The notes: a model not told the origin generated them from the sequence alone. Shown: positions 31,350 to 42,225, numbered from the stretch's first letter. The stretch: 64,000 bases of DNA from Adiantum capillus-veneris (GCA_014529385.2 CM043962.1:46793098-46857097), one strand, 5' to 3'. A program made the numbers and translations.

Positions 31350-32006
31350 CAAGGTTGTAAGGTATGTAGTATTCGGTACGTGTTCGGTACGTACTGTACG
31401 TTGTACCGTATGGATTGGGCCATAAGGTACGTAAAATTCGTAGTATATTTTTTAAAAGCTAAAAATACAAAGAATTTCAAATTTATATACAACCTATCTA
31501 GTTTAAAAACACTGCACAATACTTAAACATAGCCACAACTTTCAAAAAACACTTAAAATCACCCCACAAGTTAAGTAACCGCTAGATAACTCTGCAACAC
31601 AATTAACGCACACTTCCAAGTTGAATACAAAACTTACAATCTTTCGCGAGGTCAGGACTCTAGAGTGCCTCCTTGCAGACTCCAAACACAAAGAGAGGGA
31701 GGGAGGGAGGGAGGGAGAAAGAACCTTATCGGTGGCGGCAAATCCTTCCTTGGTCTCTGTGCAGAGACTCTGTTCTACTCTCTGATTCTCTGTTGTGATA
31801 ATAACCAGTATAGGATAGGTGGACTTATTAAAGGCCTCGCCCACCTAATCCGACCACGGGGAATAGGCACCGTTGGCGATTTTTTTTTTCTAGAGGTTTT
31901 TTTTTGTTTTTTTTGTTTTTGGGGCACATACGGAATCGTACGGATACCGTACGGACGTACCGTACGGTACGGAACCATACCGTACGTACGTACGGGAACA
32001 ATCTTG
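31350..32006. mobile_element. hAT-like MITE with GTACG-rich ends
   Basis: Terminal inverted repeats CAAGGTTGT (31350-31358) and ACAATCTTG (31998-32006; reversed CAAGATTGT). Flanking 8-bp duplication GCGGTGAC (31342-31349) against GTAGTGAC (32007-32014), two transitions apart. The related LTR copy (about 35490-35520) lacks this segment. Both subterminal regions are packed with GTACGT/CGTACGG palindromes (31375-31435 and 31930-31995). 8-bp TSDs and a CA-starting terminus are typical of hAT; no transposase is present, and the GGGAGG/A-T-rich middle has no coding signal. Confidence 0.72.
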
Positions 32007-32513
32007 GTAGTGACTGATGTGGCACGAGACCCGTCTTAATGACGTGGTAGGAGACGGGGTCGAGCAACGCGAAAACCAGCAAAATTGGGACCGAATGAGA
32101 GCGCACGGCACTGCTGAGCATTTCTCGTTTCACTAGCGAGAGCATCCTCGCGTTCCCCTGCCTCGCGTGAGCAGAACATTTCCCTCACGTTGCCGTCGTT
32201 CTGCCTTTTTACGCCATGGGCTCCCCCTTCTTTTATTCACACCACCCTTTTAAAATAGGGTGGCCATTGAACCTCATGTGGGCGGCCACTTTAATCATTG
32301 GGCGGCCTTATTATTTGACTGGGCGGCCATTTTATTGCATCTTGGGCGGGCATAAGCCCTTGTTGGGCACCACATTTAGCATACATGCCGACTGAGGCAC
32401 CGGCAAACACGAAATTCTCTACACTCAATGCACCCCACGTTACGTCATTTCAAATGATGAGCTCATCAAGAGCTTTTTGTGCTTTCTTAACGGCACTACA
32501 TTAAGCATGCTTA

Positions 32514-32928
32514 TCAAGCAAGGCATGCTTTCGTAAAGGCACCACATTTGGCGTAAACATCGACCAATATTTTGCAAGGCACAACAAATTTCTCTAGTAG
32601 CCGATGTTGAGAAATCTCATCATGAGTCTCGTTGTCCGTATCAAGGTCTTGAACAGCAAGAGACAACCCTTTAAAAAAAATCCCACTCAAGCACTTATTG
32701 TGCGCTCTGAAGTGCATCACATCCGGCATACATCTCAACCAAAGCACTGCTACCTCGAGCACTTATTCTACTGCATTTGAAACCCTGGCTGTAGCTAAAA
32801 ACTCCAAAATGGCACACCGACTGAGCGGACTGGACTGGTGCAAAACCGGCCCCCGGTGAATCTTTAACGGCCCATATCTTGGCAACCGGAACTCCGATCG
32901 CTAATCTGAAAAGACCAATGCGCTCCAC
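32514..32928 (-). pseudogene. PPR gene fragments inside the element A LTR
   Basis: Minus-strand pieces in different frames carry the pentatricopeptide hallmark: 'SSALVEMYAGCDALQSAQ' (frame of 32695-32928) and 'PCKILVDVYAKCGAFTKA' (frame of 32514-32762). This matches the repeated N-A-L-V-D-M-Y-A-K-C-G-A-L signature of plant PLS-type PPR proteins, organelle RNA editing and processing factors. Only one to two repeats remain and the frame is broken, so it is a captured relic. The solo LTR at 34190 carries a related fragment (35837-36112). Confidence 0.7.
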
Positions 32929-33313
32929 AAAGTGAGCACTTCAAGCTCATGCATTCACTTCAATTCAGTCACCTCAGCTACAGTTGCCTAATCCGGTGCG
33001 GATCTGCATTAACTCCAACTTCAAACTGCCATAACTTCTTCATCGTAGCTCCAATCGACGAGCCGTAAAGACATGCCGGTAGAGCACTTCAAGCATTGCA
33101 GTTTTACATCATAATCTTCCATATGTGCTCACATCAAGCATAATCATTTTTGGCATCTGTTGGCCCTTTTAAGCTATATCTGGCATACATTAATAATTAA
33201 ACTTGGCCTATTAACAGGCCCTCATCACTGACCATTAATCAAGTAGGCTTCAAAGAAGCTTAGCTTGCATTTCTTTGCTCTTTTTCTTATCATGGAAGCG
33301 GAGCTGCACGACA
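32860..33313 (-). repeat. Terminal 450-bp block of A-family LTR, copy in element A
   Basis: Matches 36150-36639 over its whole length ('gcgctccacaaagtgagcac', 'gacgagccgtaaagaca', 'cttcttca(t/c)cgtagctcc'). Ends GCACGACA at 33313. No coding potential recognised. Confidence 0.8.
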
Positions 33314-33719
33314 CCGTGCTAAGAGGTATTGGCCCCAAAGACTGGCGCCCCTTTCGGTATTTCTTTTTATATTAATCTGTGTGCAAAGTATAAGAGAGTC
33401 CGTGGGTACTCACTCTCTGACTCTGCGTCTAGATGCTCTCAGAAGTGAGTCCCAAATGACTTATTTATTCTTACAAGGGATGCCCAAAAGCAGAGCCCCA
33501 AAAGTTAAACTCAAAAGCAATGGCTCCCAAAAGCATTGTGTTAAAAGTCTACCATTCAAAAGCAACCAGCGTCAATCGCGGAGATCCGTATATACTGCCA
33601 CATTAGCAGTCAGCGTGTTTTGCGGAAATCTGCCACGTCAACCTGTCGGCGCGTTTTAAGGGACTCTGCCACGTCAACAGGGTGTGTCGGGGGGCTTGCC
33701 ACGTCACCTGTTTGTGACA
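33314..33719 (-). repeat. Second part of the solo gypsy LTR around element A
   Basis: 'aggtattggccccaaagactgg', 'cgcccctttcggtattt' and three CCACGTCA copies (33676, 33699 and a decayed one at 33599). Ends TTTGTGACA. Confidence 0.85.
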
Positions 33720-35171
33720 GTTTTTCCCAAGTTTGAAAACGTTGATGTTTGCTGGCTAGGCTTCTACTTCTAGAGAAAACACTGGAGAGCCTGAGGGTGC
33801 TGCCGGTTTGAAGGGTGCTTACCCTCCTTGTGTGTCTGCTTCTTTTGCCTCTTGCTAGCGCCCCCTGGGTCACATATATAGGTGACAGATCATGGGTCGA
33901 GCAGTGCCAGGTTAGGCTTCCACGATTTGGGAAACATATGTGACTTATTATAAAATAAGTGCCAAGTAAGAGGTGGTTCCCATACGTGGTCGGAATTGAT
34001 TCATGCATTGGAAAATGCTCATGACATGCACAGCCCGCGTAGAAGCTCACAAGGCTGCCAAAACACTCCCTAGGCTACCTAAACCCTAGAAGTAGGAATA
34101 GCTTGTCTACATGCACATAGGGTTAGATGTGCACATGACAAGAGAAGAGGAGAATTGACACGGCATGGCAGAGTTCCAAGCCAAGACGTTGTCGGGGGAT
34201 ATGTGTTCGCTACGTGAGCTGGGTAGGCGTTGGGCCTCTGGCTGTGGGAGGTGTGAAAGAGAGAGAACAAGAACAACAGATGCAACTGAATTTGGAAATC
34301 ACCGTAATCATCAATTAATTGATTAACGCTTGAGTACAACTTAATCCTTAGCCAAGGCGGGCTGTTAACAGCACCGTCACTTGGATCATCTGCTAATTAG
34401 GAGTTTAAGCTCCCGTTTACAAGATTAACCGGGCCGTTAACGACACCGGACTTAAGAAAATGCTTAATCAACTTCGGACTGATGTCGGTGATGAGATTCC
34501 CTTCTGTCGCTTCAGCTGCTTCTTCTACTTTCAAGATTTTGCAAACCTCATGTAAGTTCATTCTGTCGATCATCATGCATCAATTATTACCAACTGTGCT
34601 GCAACTCCCTGCTTTGTGTTTTGTCATGTCTTAATTGCCGCTCACAAGCTTCAACTTCCTTCTCCAATCAACTTGATTTTGATTGCCATCAGACTCTGTA
34701 TGCCCTTGGTAATTTCCCCGTTTGCTTGTAAATCTCCTTCTCGCCTTTGCTTGCTCAAGCCTGGACCTTGATCTGCCTTCTCCTCTTTGGCTTGCTCTAG
34801 CCTCTCTTGGAATGTCTTCTTGCCTCGGCTTGCTTAAGCCTTAACAAGCTTTTTGCTCAAGCTCTCTTGCTTAAGTTCCTACGGGCTTCTTGCTCCTTCG
34901 ACCAAAGTTCACGCTCTTTCTTCTTTGCTTTGCTTGCTTCGACAAGCTTCCTCGTCCAAGCTCTTTCGGCCTCGTCCTTAGCTCGAGAACGAGAGAGAGA
35001 GAGAGTGTGGCTTTAGCCTTCGTTCCTTGCTTTGGTAGCCAAGGTCGAGAGAGAAAGAGAACTCCTTGCTTTGATTGGAGATCGAGAGAGAGAAAGCTCG
35101 CCTTGCTTACCCTCCTCTCCTCGCCTTGCTTGCCCGTTCAAGCTTCCCTCGAATCTCCCCGTAGTCGCTAT

Positions 35172-35304
<133 letters not shown>

Positions 35305-35836
35305 CTTTGCTTTGATTGCTTCGTTCAAGCTCGAGAGGGAGAGGAAACTCCTTGCTTGCCTCGAGGACGAGAGCGAGAGAGAGCCCCCCTTCCCTTTGTT
35401 GATAGCCTCCTTGAGCTCCCTCGCCTTCCCGTTTTTTCTTCCCTAATACACATGCAAAAGAAGCAACTCCCTTCCACTAATAATAGCGTGCCCCAATAGT
35501 GCCGCCGCTACTGACGTGGCGCAGGAACCGGGTCTATGACGTGGCATTTGCGGATTTGACCAGCATGAAAGTCGGTGGGAGTGGTGCCGAATGAGGTTGC
35601 CCCGAGATGGTGAGGACTTTCCGCTTCTTTGCCGTGCTCAACCGAGCTCTCTACAACCCGCTGCAAGTGATTCTTCTTCCCTGCGCGATCGTTCTCTGCT
35701 GCCTGCTCGCCACGTTTTTTTTTTTCCTTTGCTTTTCACACACCCTTAAGGGTTTCATTGGCGGGCGACCATCCTATATCTTCGGCGGCCATAGTGCCTT
35801 TTATTTATTGGGCGGCCTCCAGCCCTTGGGCGGCCA

Positions 35837-36112
35837 CTAGCCCTTGGGCGGCCTTTGCTTAGTTGTCTTTGGACACCATTGAAGGGCATCACATTTGGCA
35901 TACCTATCGGCCAAAGCATTGCCAAGCACAACTCCTTTCAGGATTCCTTGACTAACAATATTTTCATGAATTTCGATGCCCGCATCATTTTGCATGGTGA
36001 TGCTTGCCTTCAAGATATAAGCGCACGTGATTGCATTTGTCGAGCTTCCTGGCCGTGCCTCTGTTGGAGTTATCCCGCAATCATTGCATTCCAAAACTTG
36101 ATCGAGAGCCAA
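35837..36112 (-). pseudogene. PPR gene fragment in the A-family solo LTR
   Basis: A 91-codon minus frame with 'NAITCAYILKAS', 'GIEIHENIVSQGIL' and 'LGNALADRYAKCDALQ'. It reads like one to two PPR repeats (the usual form is ...HAxIVxxGxxxxxxxGNALVDMYAKCG). In the intact family these are parts of tandem 35-residue RNA-binding repeats in organelle-targeted proteins. No start, transit peptide or further repeats are present. It sits where element A has its own PPR pieces, so the capture predates both copies. Confidence 0.72.
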
Positions 36113-37118
36113 AATCTCCCAGATGGCACTCCGATCGAGCGGACTGGATTGGCACGGAACCGGCCCTCGGTGAATCTCTAAAGGCTGATATCTTGGTGGC
36201 CGAGACTCTGATCACTGATCTGAAAAGACCGACGCGCTCCACAAAGTGAGCACTTCAGGCCCGTGCATTCATTTCATCTCTGTCACCTCAGCTGCAGTTG
36301 CCTAATCCGGTACGGATCTGCAATCGACTTGAACTTTAAACTGCCATAACTTCTTCACCGTAGCTCCAATCGACGAGCCGTAAAGACAGGCCGGTAGAGC
36401 ACATCAAGCACTACAGTTCTAGATCATAAACTCCCATCTGTGTTCACTTCAAGCATAGTCCCTTTTAGCATCATTAAGGCATCAGTTGGCCCTTTTAAGC
36501 CGCATCTGGCATACATTAATCATTAAACTTGACCTGTTAACAAGCCCTCATCACTGACCATTAATCAAGTAGGCTTTCAATAAGCTTGATCTGCATCTTC
36601 TTGGCATGTTTCTTAGCATGGGAGCGGAGCTGCATGACAACACACTGGCCCAAAAGACTGGCCATATTTCTTTATTATTACTTTAGTGCTGCTCCCAACC
36701 TAATTTGCCAAGAGGAGAGGCCTCGCCACACTTATGAAGGCCCTTGGTCAATCCCAAAAGTAGTTACATGAAAAGCATCAGTTCTAAAAGCAAGAGGCTC
36801 AAAATGTGGCGCCCTCTGGGTAGTAGCACAAAACGCGGTAATCCATACAACTATCATCGCGAAATCTAGGCATGTCTGTATAGCCTGCCACATCATCACT
36901 ATAAAAACTGCAAGCTGGCTTCCTTTATTTTAATGGGTTTAGGCTTCTCGACAGGTTTTGGTAAGTTGGTAGGGTTAGGTTTTTAAACCTAACCCTCTTT
37001 GGGCCACTCGGCCAGAATTTGCAAGTTGGTAAGAACTTCTTGTGCTTCTTTTGTTAAAGTTAAGGCCCCTTAGTTGAGTTCTACTAGTTAGACTATGCCC
37101 CGCCATCAGTTTGTGACA

Positions 37119-37211
37119 TCACCAATCGAACCTTCATGTGTTTTGCAGATTGTGGATTTCGAGAATAAGTAAGAAGATACTCCATGAGCAGGTTGACTTC
37201 AACTTTCCTAG
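37119..37211 (-). other. Short internal segment between L6 copies
   Basis: 'tcaccaatcgaaccttcatg' to 'gtgtttttgaagat', repeated at 43281-43386. It is the only internal sequence between the two L6 LTRs; no primer site recognised. Confidence 0.55.
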
Positions 37212-37733
37212 CTGTGTTTTTGAAGATCCCTCCTTGTCTCTCTGCATCTTTTGCCTCTTGCTAGCGGCCCCTGGGTCACATATATAGGTGACAGATCATG
37301 GGTCGAGCAGTGCCAGGTTAGGCTTCCACGGTTTGGAAACAAATGTCACTTATTAGAAAATAAGTGCCAAGTAGGAGGTGGTTCCCACGCGCGATCGGAA
37401 CTGGTTCATGCACTGGAAAATGCTCATGACATGCACGGCCCGCATATAGGCTCACAAGGCTGCCAAAACATTCCCTAGGCTACCTAAACCCTAGAAGTAG
37501 GAATAGCTTGTCCACATGCACATAGGGTTAGGTGTGCACATGACAAGAGAAGTGGAGAGTTGACATGGCATGGCGGAGTTCAGAGCCAATACGCATTGGC
37601 CCAAAAGACTGGCGATATTTCTTTATTATTACTTTGCAAGAGTACAATGTTCGAGGGTCTTCTCTATCGTAGTGCTGCTCCCAACCTAATTTGCCAAGAG
37701 GAGAGGCCTCGCCACACTTATGAAGGCCCTTGG

Positions 37734-37998
37734 TGTTGAAGATGATGAAACAGGAAACAGAAGGAAGACAGCAACTCAGAGTAGGAAGAAGATGGAGAAG
37801 GAGAAGACACAGAGCTTGCGTACGAGATCTCTATAGTCTCTCTCTCTGTATTAGAATAATAGTGTATATACAAACTCAGAGCTACAAAGCTTATATGAAA
37901 CCCTAAGAGATAAGGTGTCCTTTCACACCAGATGTCCAGGGGGAGAAAAGTGCCCCTGGTGAAGCGCGTATACACACTAACACTACTACATGTCTACA
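37734..37998 (-). repeat. 3' LTR of copia
   Basis: TGTTGAAGATGATGAAAC to ACATGTCTACA on the plus strand, 265 bp. Confidence 0.92.
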
Positions 37999-38009
37999 AA
38001 TCCCCCCTG
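37999..38009 (-). other. Polypurine tract of copia
   Basis: Plus AATCCCCCCTG (minus CAGGGGGGATT), touching the LTR. Confidence 0.8.
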
Positions 38010-38045
38010 TAGTGATAGTGTGAATCCGTACAAGGTAGCAGATCA

Positions 38046-39797
38046 TCATGTGTATGAGAGTAAGCCCAAAGCTTTTCGGAAAGCTTCAAACTTTTCTCGT
38101 GATAACGCCTTCGTAAATAGATCTGCAATGTTATCCTGTGTAGGACAGTAAGTTAGTGTGATCTCCTCTGCATGTAGCCTTTCCCTGACATAGTGGTAGT
38201 GAACCTCTATGTGCTTTGTTCTTGCATGAAATACTGGATTCCTTGCAACTGCCATAGCACTCTAACTGTCAGTGAAAATGGTAGTGGGTGCCTGTTGACA
38301 CTCACAAAGATCTGCCAATAACCTGCGTATCCATACACAATCAACTGTTGCCGTGAAAGCTGCCCTGTACTCAGCTTCACAAGTTGATGTAGCCACTGTG
38401 GGTTGCTTCTTGCTTAGCCAAGATATACATGCATTTCCCAAGAAAAAACAATTGCCACTTGTGGAATGTCGTGTGTCAAAATCACCAGCCCAATCTGAAT
38501 CGCTGTAACCAAGAAGCTGCATAGAACTGTGCTTTCCATACATATCCCCCCTTGGAAAGAACATGGCAAGATTAGGGGTACCTGAAAGGTAACGAAGTAT
38601 GCGCTTCACGGCCTGCCAATGATGCATACTTGGGTTGTGCATAAATCTGCTTGCTTGTGAAACCCCAAATTGAATGTCTGGACGAGTGTTGCCTGCCAAA
38701 TATATCAAGCAACCAACCGCTGTTGCATAAGTATGTACATCAAAAGGTTCTCCAGCATCGTGCATGCTCAACTTTGATTCAGTTTCTACGGGTGTAGAGA
38801 TTGGTTTACAATTTTGCATACCAAACTTGTCCAAAATTTTATGCAAATATTTTGCCTGCAGCATGTATATGCCATCCTCTGATTGCACAAACTGAATACC
38901 CAAGTAATAATGTAGCAAACCAAGATCAGACATCTCAAAGGTTTTTCTCAAAGCATCTTTAAACGCTTCAATTTCATCTGCAGTATTGCCTGTAAGAAGC
39001 ATATCATCCACATAAAGTGTTAGCATAATGAGAACTCCATCTCTCTTTTCGACATACAAAGTACTTTCTGTTGGACTATTCTGAAATCCCTGGCCAGTCA
39101 AATAAGTATGTATCTTCTCATACCATGCTCTTGGAGCCTGTTTGAGACCATACAAAGCTTTACGCAATCTACATACCTTTTGCTCTTGACCTTTTACAAC
39201 AAAACCACTTGGTTGACTTACATAAACTTCTTCTTGCAAATCACCATTCAAAAAAGCAGTTTTGATATCCAACTGATGCACTTTCCAACCATGATGAGTA
39301 GCAATTGCAACTAGCGATCTAACTGTGGACGCACGAGAAGTAGGAGCAAAGGTTTCATCATAATCTATGCCTTTCTGTTGCGCATAGCCTTTTGCCACAA
39401 GCCTTGCTTTGTACCTGTCAACAGTACTATCTTGTTTCCTTTTTACCTTAAAAACCCACTTTGTACCAATAGGTTTTTTACCTGTAGGCAAGTCCACTAG
39501 ATCCCATGTATGATTCTTATGAATAGAATCAATTTCTTGCTGCATAGCATCTTTCCACTGAACACACTCTAAAGCTTGTTCAAATGAATCAGGCTCATCT
39601 GCATCACAAAGAGTGCTAAAGCAAGCCAAATCTACTTGCTCTCTACCAAAAGTAGTACCAGCACGTGTATTTCGTGGCAACGGTGCATCTAACTTGCTAT
39701 CCTGCAAAGTTTTCTGAACCCATTTAGGCAAGGTTCTTTCTTCCCTGAGAACTTCTTGCTCTTCACGCACAATTTCCTCTACATCATGAGGTGTCAC
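38046..39797 (-). pseudogene. Copia reverse transcriptase and RNase H
   Basis: One frame with a single TAG at 38262-38264. RT: 'WKDAMQQEIDSIHKNHTWDL', 'KWVFKVKRKQDSTVDRYKAR', 'FAPTSRASTVRSL', 'QLDIKTAFLNGDL', 'KALYGLKQAPRAWYEKI', catalytic 'LYVDDMLLTG'. RNase H: 'GYSDSDWAGD', 'STSGNCFFLG', 'WLSKKQPTVATSTCEAEYRA', then D-S-stop-S-A-M-A-V-A-R, 'HARTKHIEVHYHYVRE', 'DLFTKAL'. All active-site motifs are present; only the TAG, where relatives have Gln, interrupts. It is read from the polyprotein, not from its own start. Confidence 0.9.
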
Positions 39798-39830
39798 ATG
39801 CTGATCAAAAGATTGATCAAGATTATCAAC

Positions 39831-40806
39831 CTATTGTGATTCTTGATTCTCCACAAAAGAAGGAAGCAAACCTTCAAATACATCATGTGTCTGCATATGC
39901 GGTACATCAAAAGCAACCATAGGTTGAGCAGTAGTTTCTGCAAAAATTACATCATGACTTTCAAAAATCTTGTTTGTAGCAGGATTGTAAAGTCTATAAC
40001 CTTTACTTCCACTACAGTACCCCACAAATATACATTTGATTGCCTTATCATCAAGCTTCCCACGTAACTGCTGAGGGATGTGAGCATAAGCAAGACAACC
40101 AAAAACACGAAGATAACTGACTGAAGGTTTTCTGTCATACCAAGCTTCATATGGAGTAATGGTCTTCAAGGCACGAGTAGGACACCTGTTCAAAACATAT
40201 GCTGCACAAGCAACTGCCTCCATCCATAGCTTATGAGGCAAACTCTTAGCCTTGAGCATACATCTAGCCGTCTCCATTAAAGACCTGTTCTTCCTTTCTG
40301 CAACACCATTCTGTTGTGTATGGCATAGTGCATTGGTGTTTAATGCCTTTCTTTCCCAAAAAGTCCTTAAATGCACCTGACATGTATTCACCTCCTCGAT
40401 CGGTACGAAGAGTCTGTACTTTGCAACCTGTTTCATTTTCAACCATGGCGACATAATGTTGAAAAATTGCAAACACGTTTGACTTTGCTTTGAGTGGATA
40501 CACCCAACAAAACCTGGAAAAATCATCAATGAAGGTCACAAAATAAAGGCTGTTTCCTATAGATGGCGTCCTCATAGGACCACATACATCACTGTGTACA
40601 AGCTGCAACTTTCGTGTCGCTCTAACTGAACCATCCTGCGAAAATGCAAATCTGTGCATCTTTCCAAGAACGCAACCTTCACATACATGTCTTGGTGGCA
40701 TCTCCAATAAAGACAAATCATGCACCATATTATGACGTTGTAAAGTCATCAAACTGCCATAACTAACATGCCCGAATCTAGCATGCCACAACTCAGCATC
40801 CTGCAT
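39831..40806 (-). pseudogene. Copia integrase
   Basis: Starts 'ELWHARFGHVSYGSL' with the H-x-x-x-H part and 'CEGCVLGKMHRFAF' with the C-x-x-C part of the zinc domain. Core: 'QLVHSDVCGPM' (first catalytic Asp), 'FVTFIDDFSRFCWVYPLKAK', 'LRTDRGGEYMS' (second Asp). After a frameshift near 40330 comes 'QNGVAERKNRSLMETARCML' (catalytic Glu), 'VLNRCPTRAL', 'FVGYCSGSKGYRLYNP'. A TAG at 39831 separates it from RT. The D-D-E triad is complete across the shift. Confidence 0.88.
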
Positions 40807-40845
40807 TGCTTGAGTCTTTGTTTCTGCAATACATACCTGAATCTG

Positions 40846-42225
40846 CTATTCATAACGATCTAGCACAAATAGTCGATTTTCCAGCGTACCTGTAGTGATA
40901 AGAGAATAACCATTCTCTCGATCTCGTACAACACATCTGTCATCCTCAAAAATGACCTGAAGACCATTTTTTGCAAGAGAGGATACAGACAACAAATTCT
41001 TCTTGATCCTTGGAACATATAAGACATCTGGCAAGCATAAATTTGAACCATCTGAAATGGTAATCAAAATCTTACTAACGCCTTTGATTGGATAAGAAGC
41101 ATTATTTGCACAAGTCACCTTCTTTCCTGCTGGAGCTGCATCCAATGAACAAAACAAATCCTTCCTTGAAGTAATATGCCTGGATGCACCACTATCAAAG
41201 TACCAAATCATTTGTGTCTTGTCAACACTGTAAGCAGAAAAATCTGAACATACTACGAAAGCATAAGAATCCTGCCCAAAGTTTGCAGACTCTTCTTTAG
41301 CTGTAGAAGAATCACCAGAAGCTGAAACAACCAAACTTGACTCTTTCTTCTTTTCTTTAGTAATTCGCTTTTTACATTCACTAATATAGTGACCAGGTTT
41401 CTTGCAGTAGTGACATTTACCTTTCTTCTTGGACTTGTCGGAATCACCTTTAGACTTCTCTGAAGATTGTCCTGCACTAGACTTGGAGTAATGAGCACTC
41501 TCTTTACCCTTGTTTTTGTTCTGTACAACAAGAGCATGATCCATACCATCCACCTGTAAAGACTTGTTCTTACGTGATTGATCCTCCTGCAATAGCAAAG
41601 CCATTAACTCTTCAAAATGAAGAGGCTCAGGATTAGCTCGCAAAGACAGAGTCAAAGAAGTCTGAAAAGTCAGATAAGATGGTGGTAGTGAATTGAGTGT
41701 TTTGGAAACCAAGTCCTTCTCTGGAATCACTTCATCAATGCTAAGCAATTGCTCTTTAAGATCCCTGATTTTTGTAAGATGCTCGACAATATCGTCACCT
41801 TCGTCCATTTGTATTTTGTCAAGTTGTTTCTTCAAAAACTCTATTCTGGCAGCGTTTCTTCCTCCAAACATAGCTTGCAGAGTGTTCCAAGCATCCTCAG
41901 AAGTTCTGCAAGATCTGATATGTGGTGTGATTGTCCTCTTTATGGTTAAGGCAATCACAGCCATAGCTTGTGCATCTTTAGTATCCCATCTCTTTTGCTC
42001 TGGAGTGACTTGTGAGGGTCCTGCACCACGACCAGGCATGGCAGGTGCAATGCTACCTGGACGAACTTCATCTCCAAATACATAATCCCACAATCCTTTA
42101 CCAACCAAAACATTTTTGGCCATAAAAGACCAAAGAGAATAGTTGGTACCATCCAATTTGTCTTCGGATGTAAACGCACCAAAAATCTCTTTCTCCATAG
42201 ATTGAGCCATACTGTGGATGCACAC
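40846..42225 (-). CDS. Copia gag and protease, 459 codons
   Basis: Gag: 'FGAFTSEDKLDGTNYSLW' (copia gag N-terminal pattern L-x-G-x-N-Y-x-x-W), 'AWNTLQAMFGGRNAARI', 'LTKIRDLKEQLLSID', then the zinc knuckle C-H-Y-C-K-K-P-G-H-Y-I-S-E-C (about residues 272-285). Protease: 'WYFDSGASRHITSRKDLF' with the D-S-G-A active site (about residues 343-346) and 'LLSVSSLAKNGLQVIF'. The open frame ends at a TAG (40846-40848) that lies in frame with the integrase, so gag-protease is cut off from pol in this copy. The real start is probably the ATG of 'MAQSMEKEIFG', 5 codons in. Gag packages the RNA; protease matures the polyprotein. Confidence 0.9.
   Translation of the reverse strand: MCIHSMAQSMEKEIFGAFTSEDKLDGTNYSLWSFMAKNVLVGKGLWDYVFGDEVRPGSIAPAMPGRGAGPSQVTPEQKRWDTKDAQAMAVIALTIKRTITPHIRSCRTSEDAWNTLQAMFGGRNAARIEFLKKQLDKIQMDEGDDIVEHLTKIRDLKEQLLSIDEVIPEKDLVSKTLNSLPPSYLTFQTSLTLSLRANPEPLHFEELMALLLQEDQSRKNKSLQVDGMDHALVVQNKNKGKESAHYSKSSAGQSSEKSKGDSDKSKKKGKCHYCKKPGHYISECKKRITKEKKKESSLVVSASGDSSTAKEESANFGQDSYAFVVCSDFSAYSVDKTQMIWYFDSGASRHITSRKDLFCSLDAAPAGKKVTCANNASYPIKGVSKILITISDGSNLCLPDVLYVPRIKKNLLSVSSLAKNGLQVIFEDDRCVVRDRENGYSLITTGTLENRLFVLDRYE

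Larger units (their letters stand above)
21061..33313 (-). mobile_element. Non-autonomous LTR element A with one unknown ORF
   Basis: Minus order: 5' LTR (33313 to 23744, with G4 and a MITE inside), 4-base spacer, primer site (23739-23722), a 643-codon ORF (23698-21767), 560 bp non-coding, a polypurine tract (21205-21194), and 133 bp of 3' LTR (21193-21061). There is no zinc knuckle, protease, RT or integrase. The flanking solo-LTR sequence rejoins as 'agttccgt|gctaagagg', with CCGT present on both sides, so the insertion ends look original even though the 3' LTR is short. The LTR family is identified by its solo copy at 34190-36639. Confidence 0.8.
23744..33313 (-). repeat. 5' LTR of element A, split by G4 and a MITE
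   Basis: On the minus strand it starts TGTCGTGCAGCTCC (33313) and ends TATACCCCGACA (23744). Without G4 and the MITE it is about 2.1 kb. Aligned with the solo copy 34190-36639 it shares the 'gtcgggg(t/g)atatg' end, the 'ccgttaacgaca' block (30730 and 34436), stretches of 'cttgcttgagaacgagag' type, 'gggcggcc' repeats (32280-32345 and 35764-35850), PPR-derived sequence and the 500-bp terminal block. Confidence 0.78.
20957..33719 (-). mobile_element. Solo gypsy LTR, TSD GTTTT, holding element A
   Basis: Plus strand TGTAACAAACTTGGACACTCC... at 20957-21060 is the outer end of a gypsy LTR. It continues at 33314 ('ccgtgctaagaggtattgg') and ends CCTGTTTGTGACA at 33719. Immediately outside lie GTTTT (20952-20956) and GTTTT (33720-33724), an exact TSD. 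No primer site, polypurine tract or gag-pol adjoins it, so it is a solo LTR into which element A later inserted. Confidence 0.85.

Noticed and set aside
31350-32006. Reading the GTACG-rich ends as a CRISPR or satellite array
   Set aside because: Motifs are irregularly spaced, palindromic and bounded by inverted ends with an 8-bp duplication, so a MITE explains them better.
41693-42085. 130-codon plus-strand frame opposite copia gag
   Set aside because: Antisense shadow of a clearly recognisable gag; no independent family resemblance.
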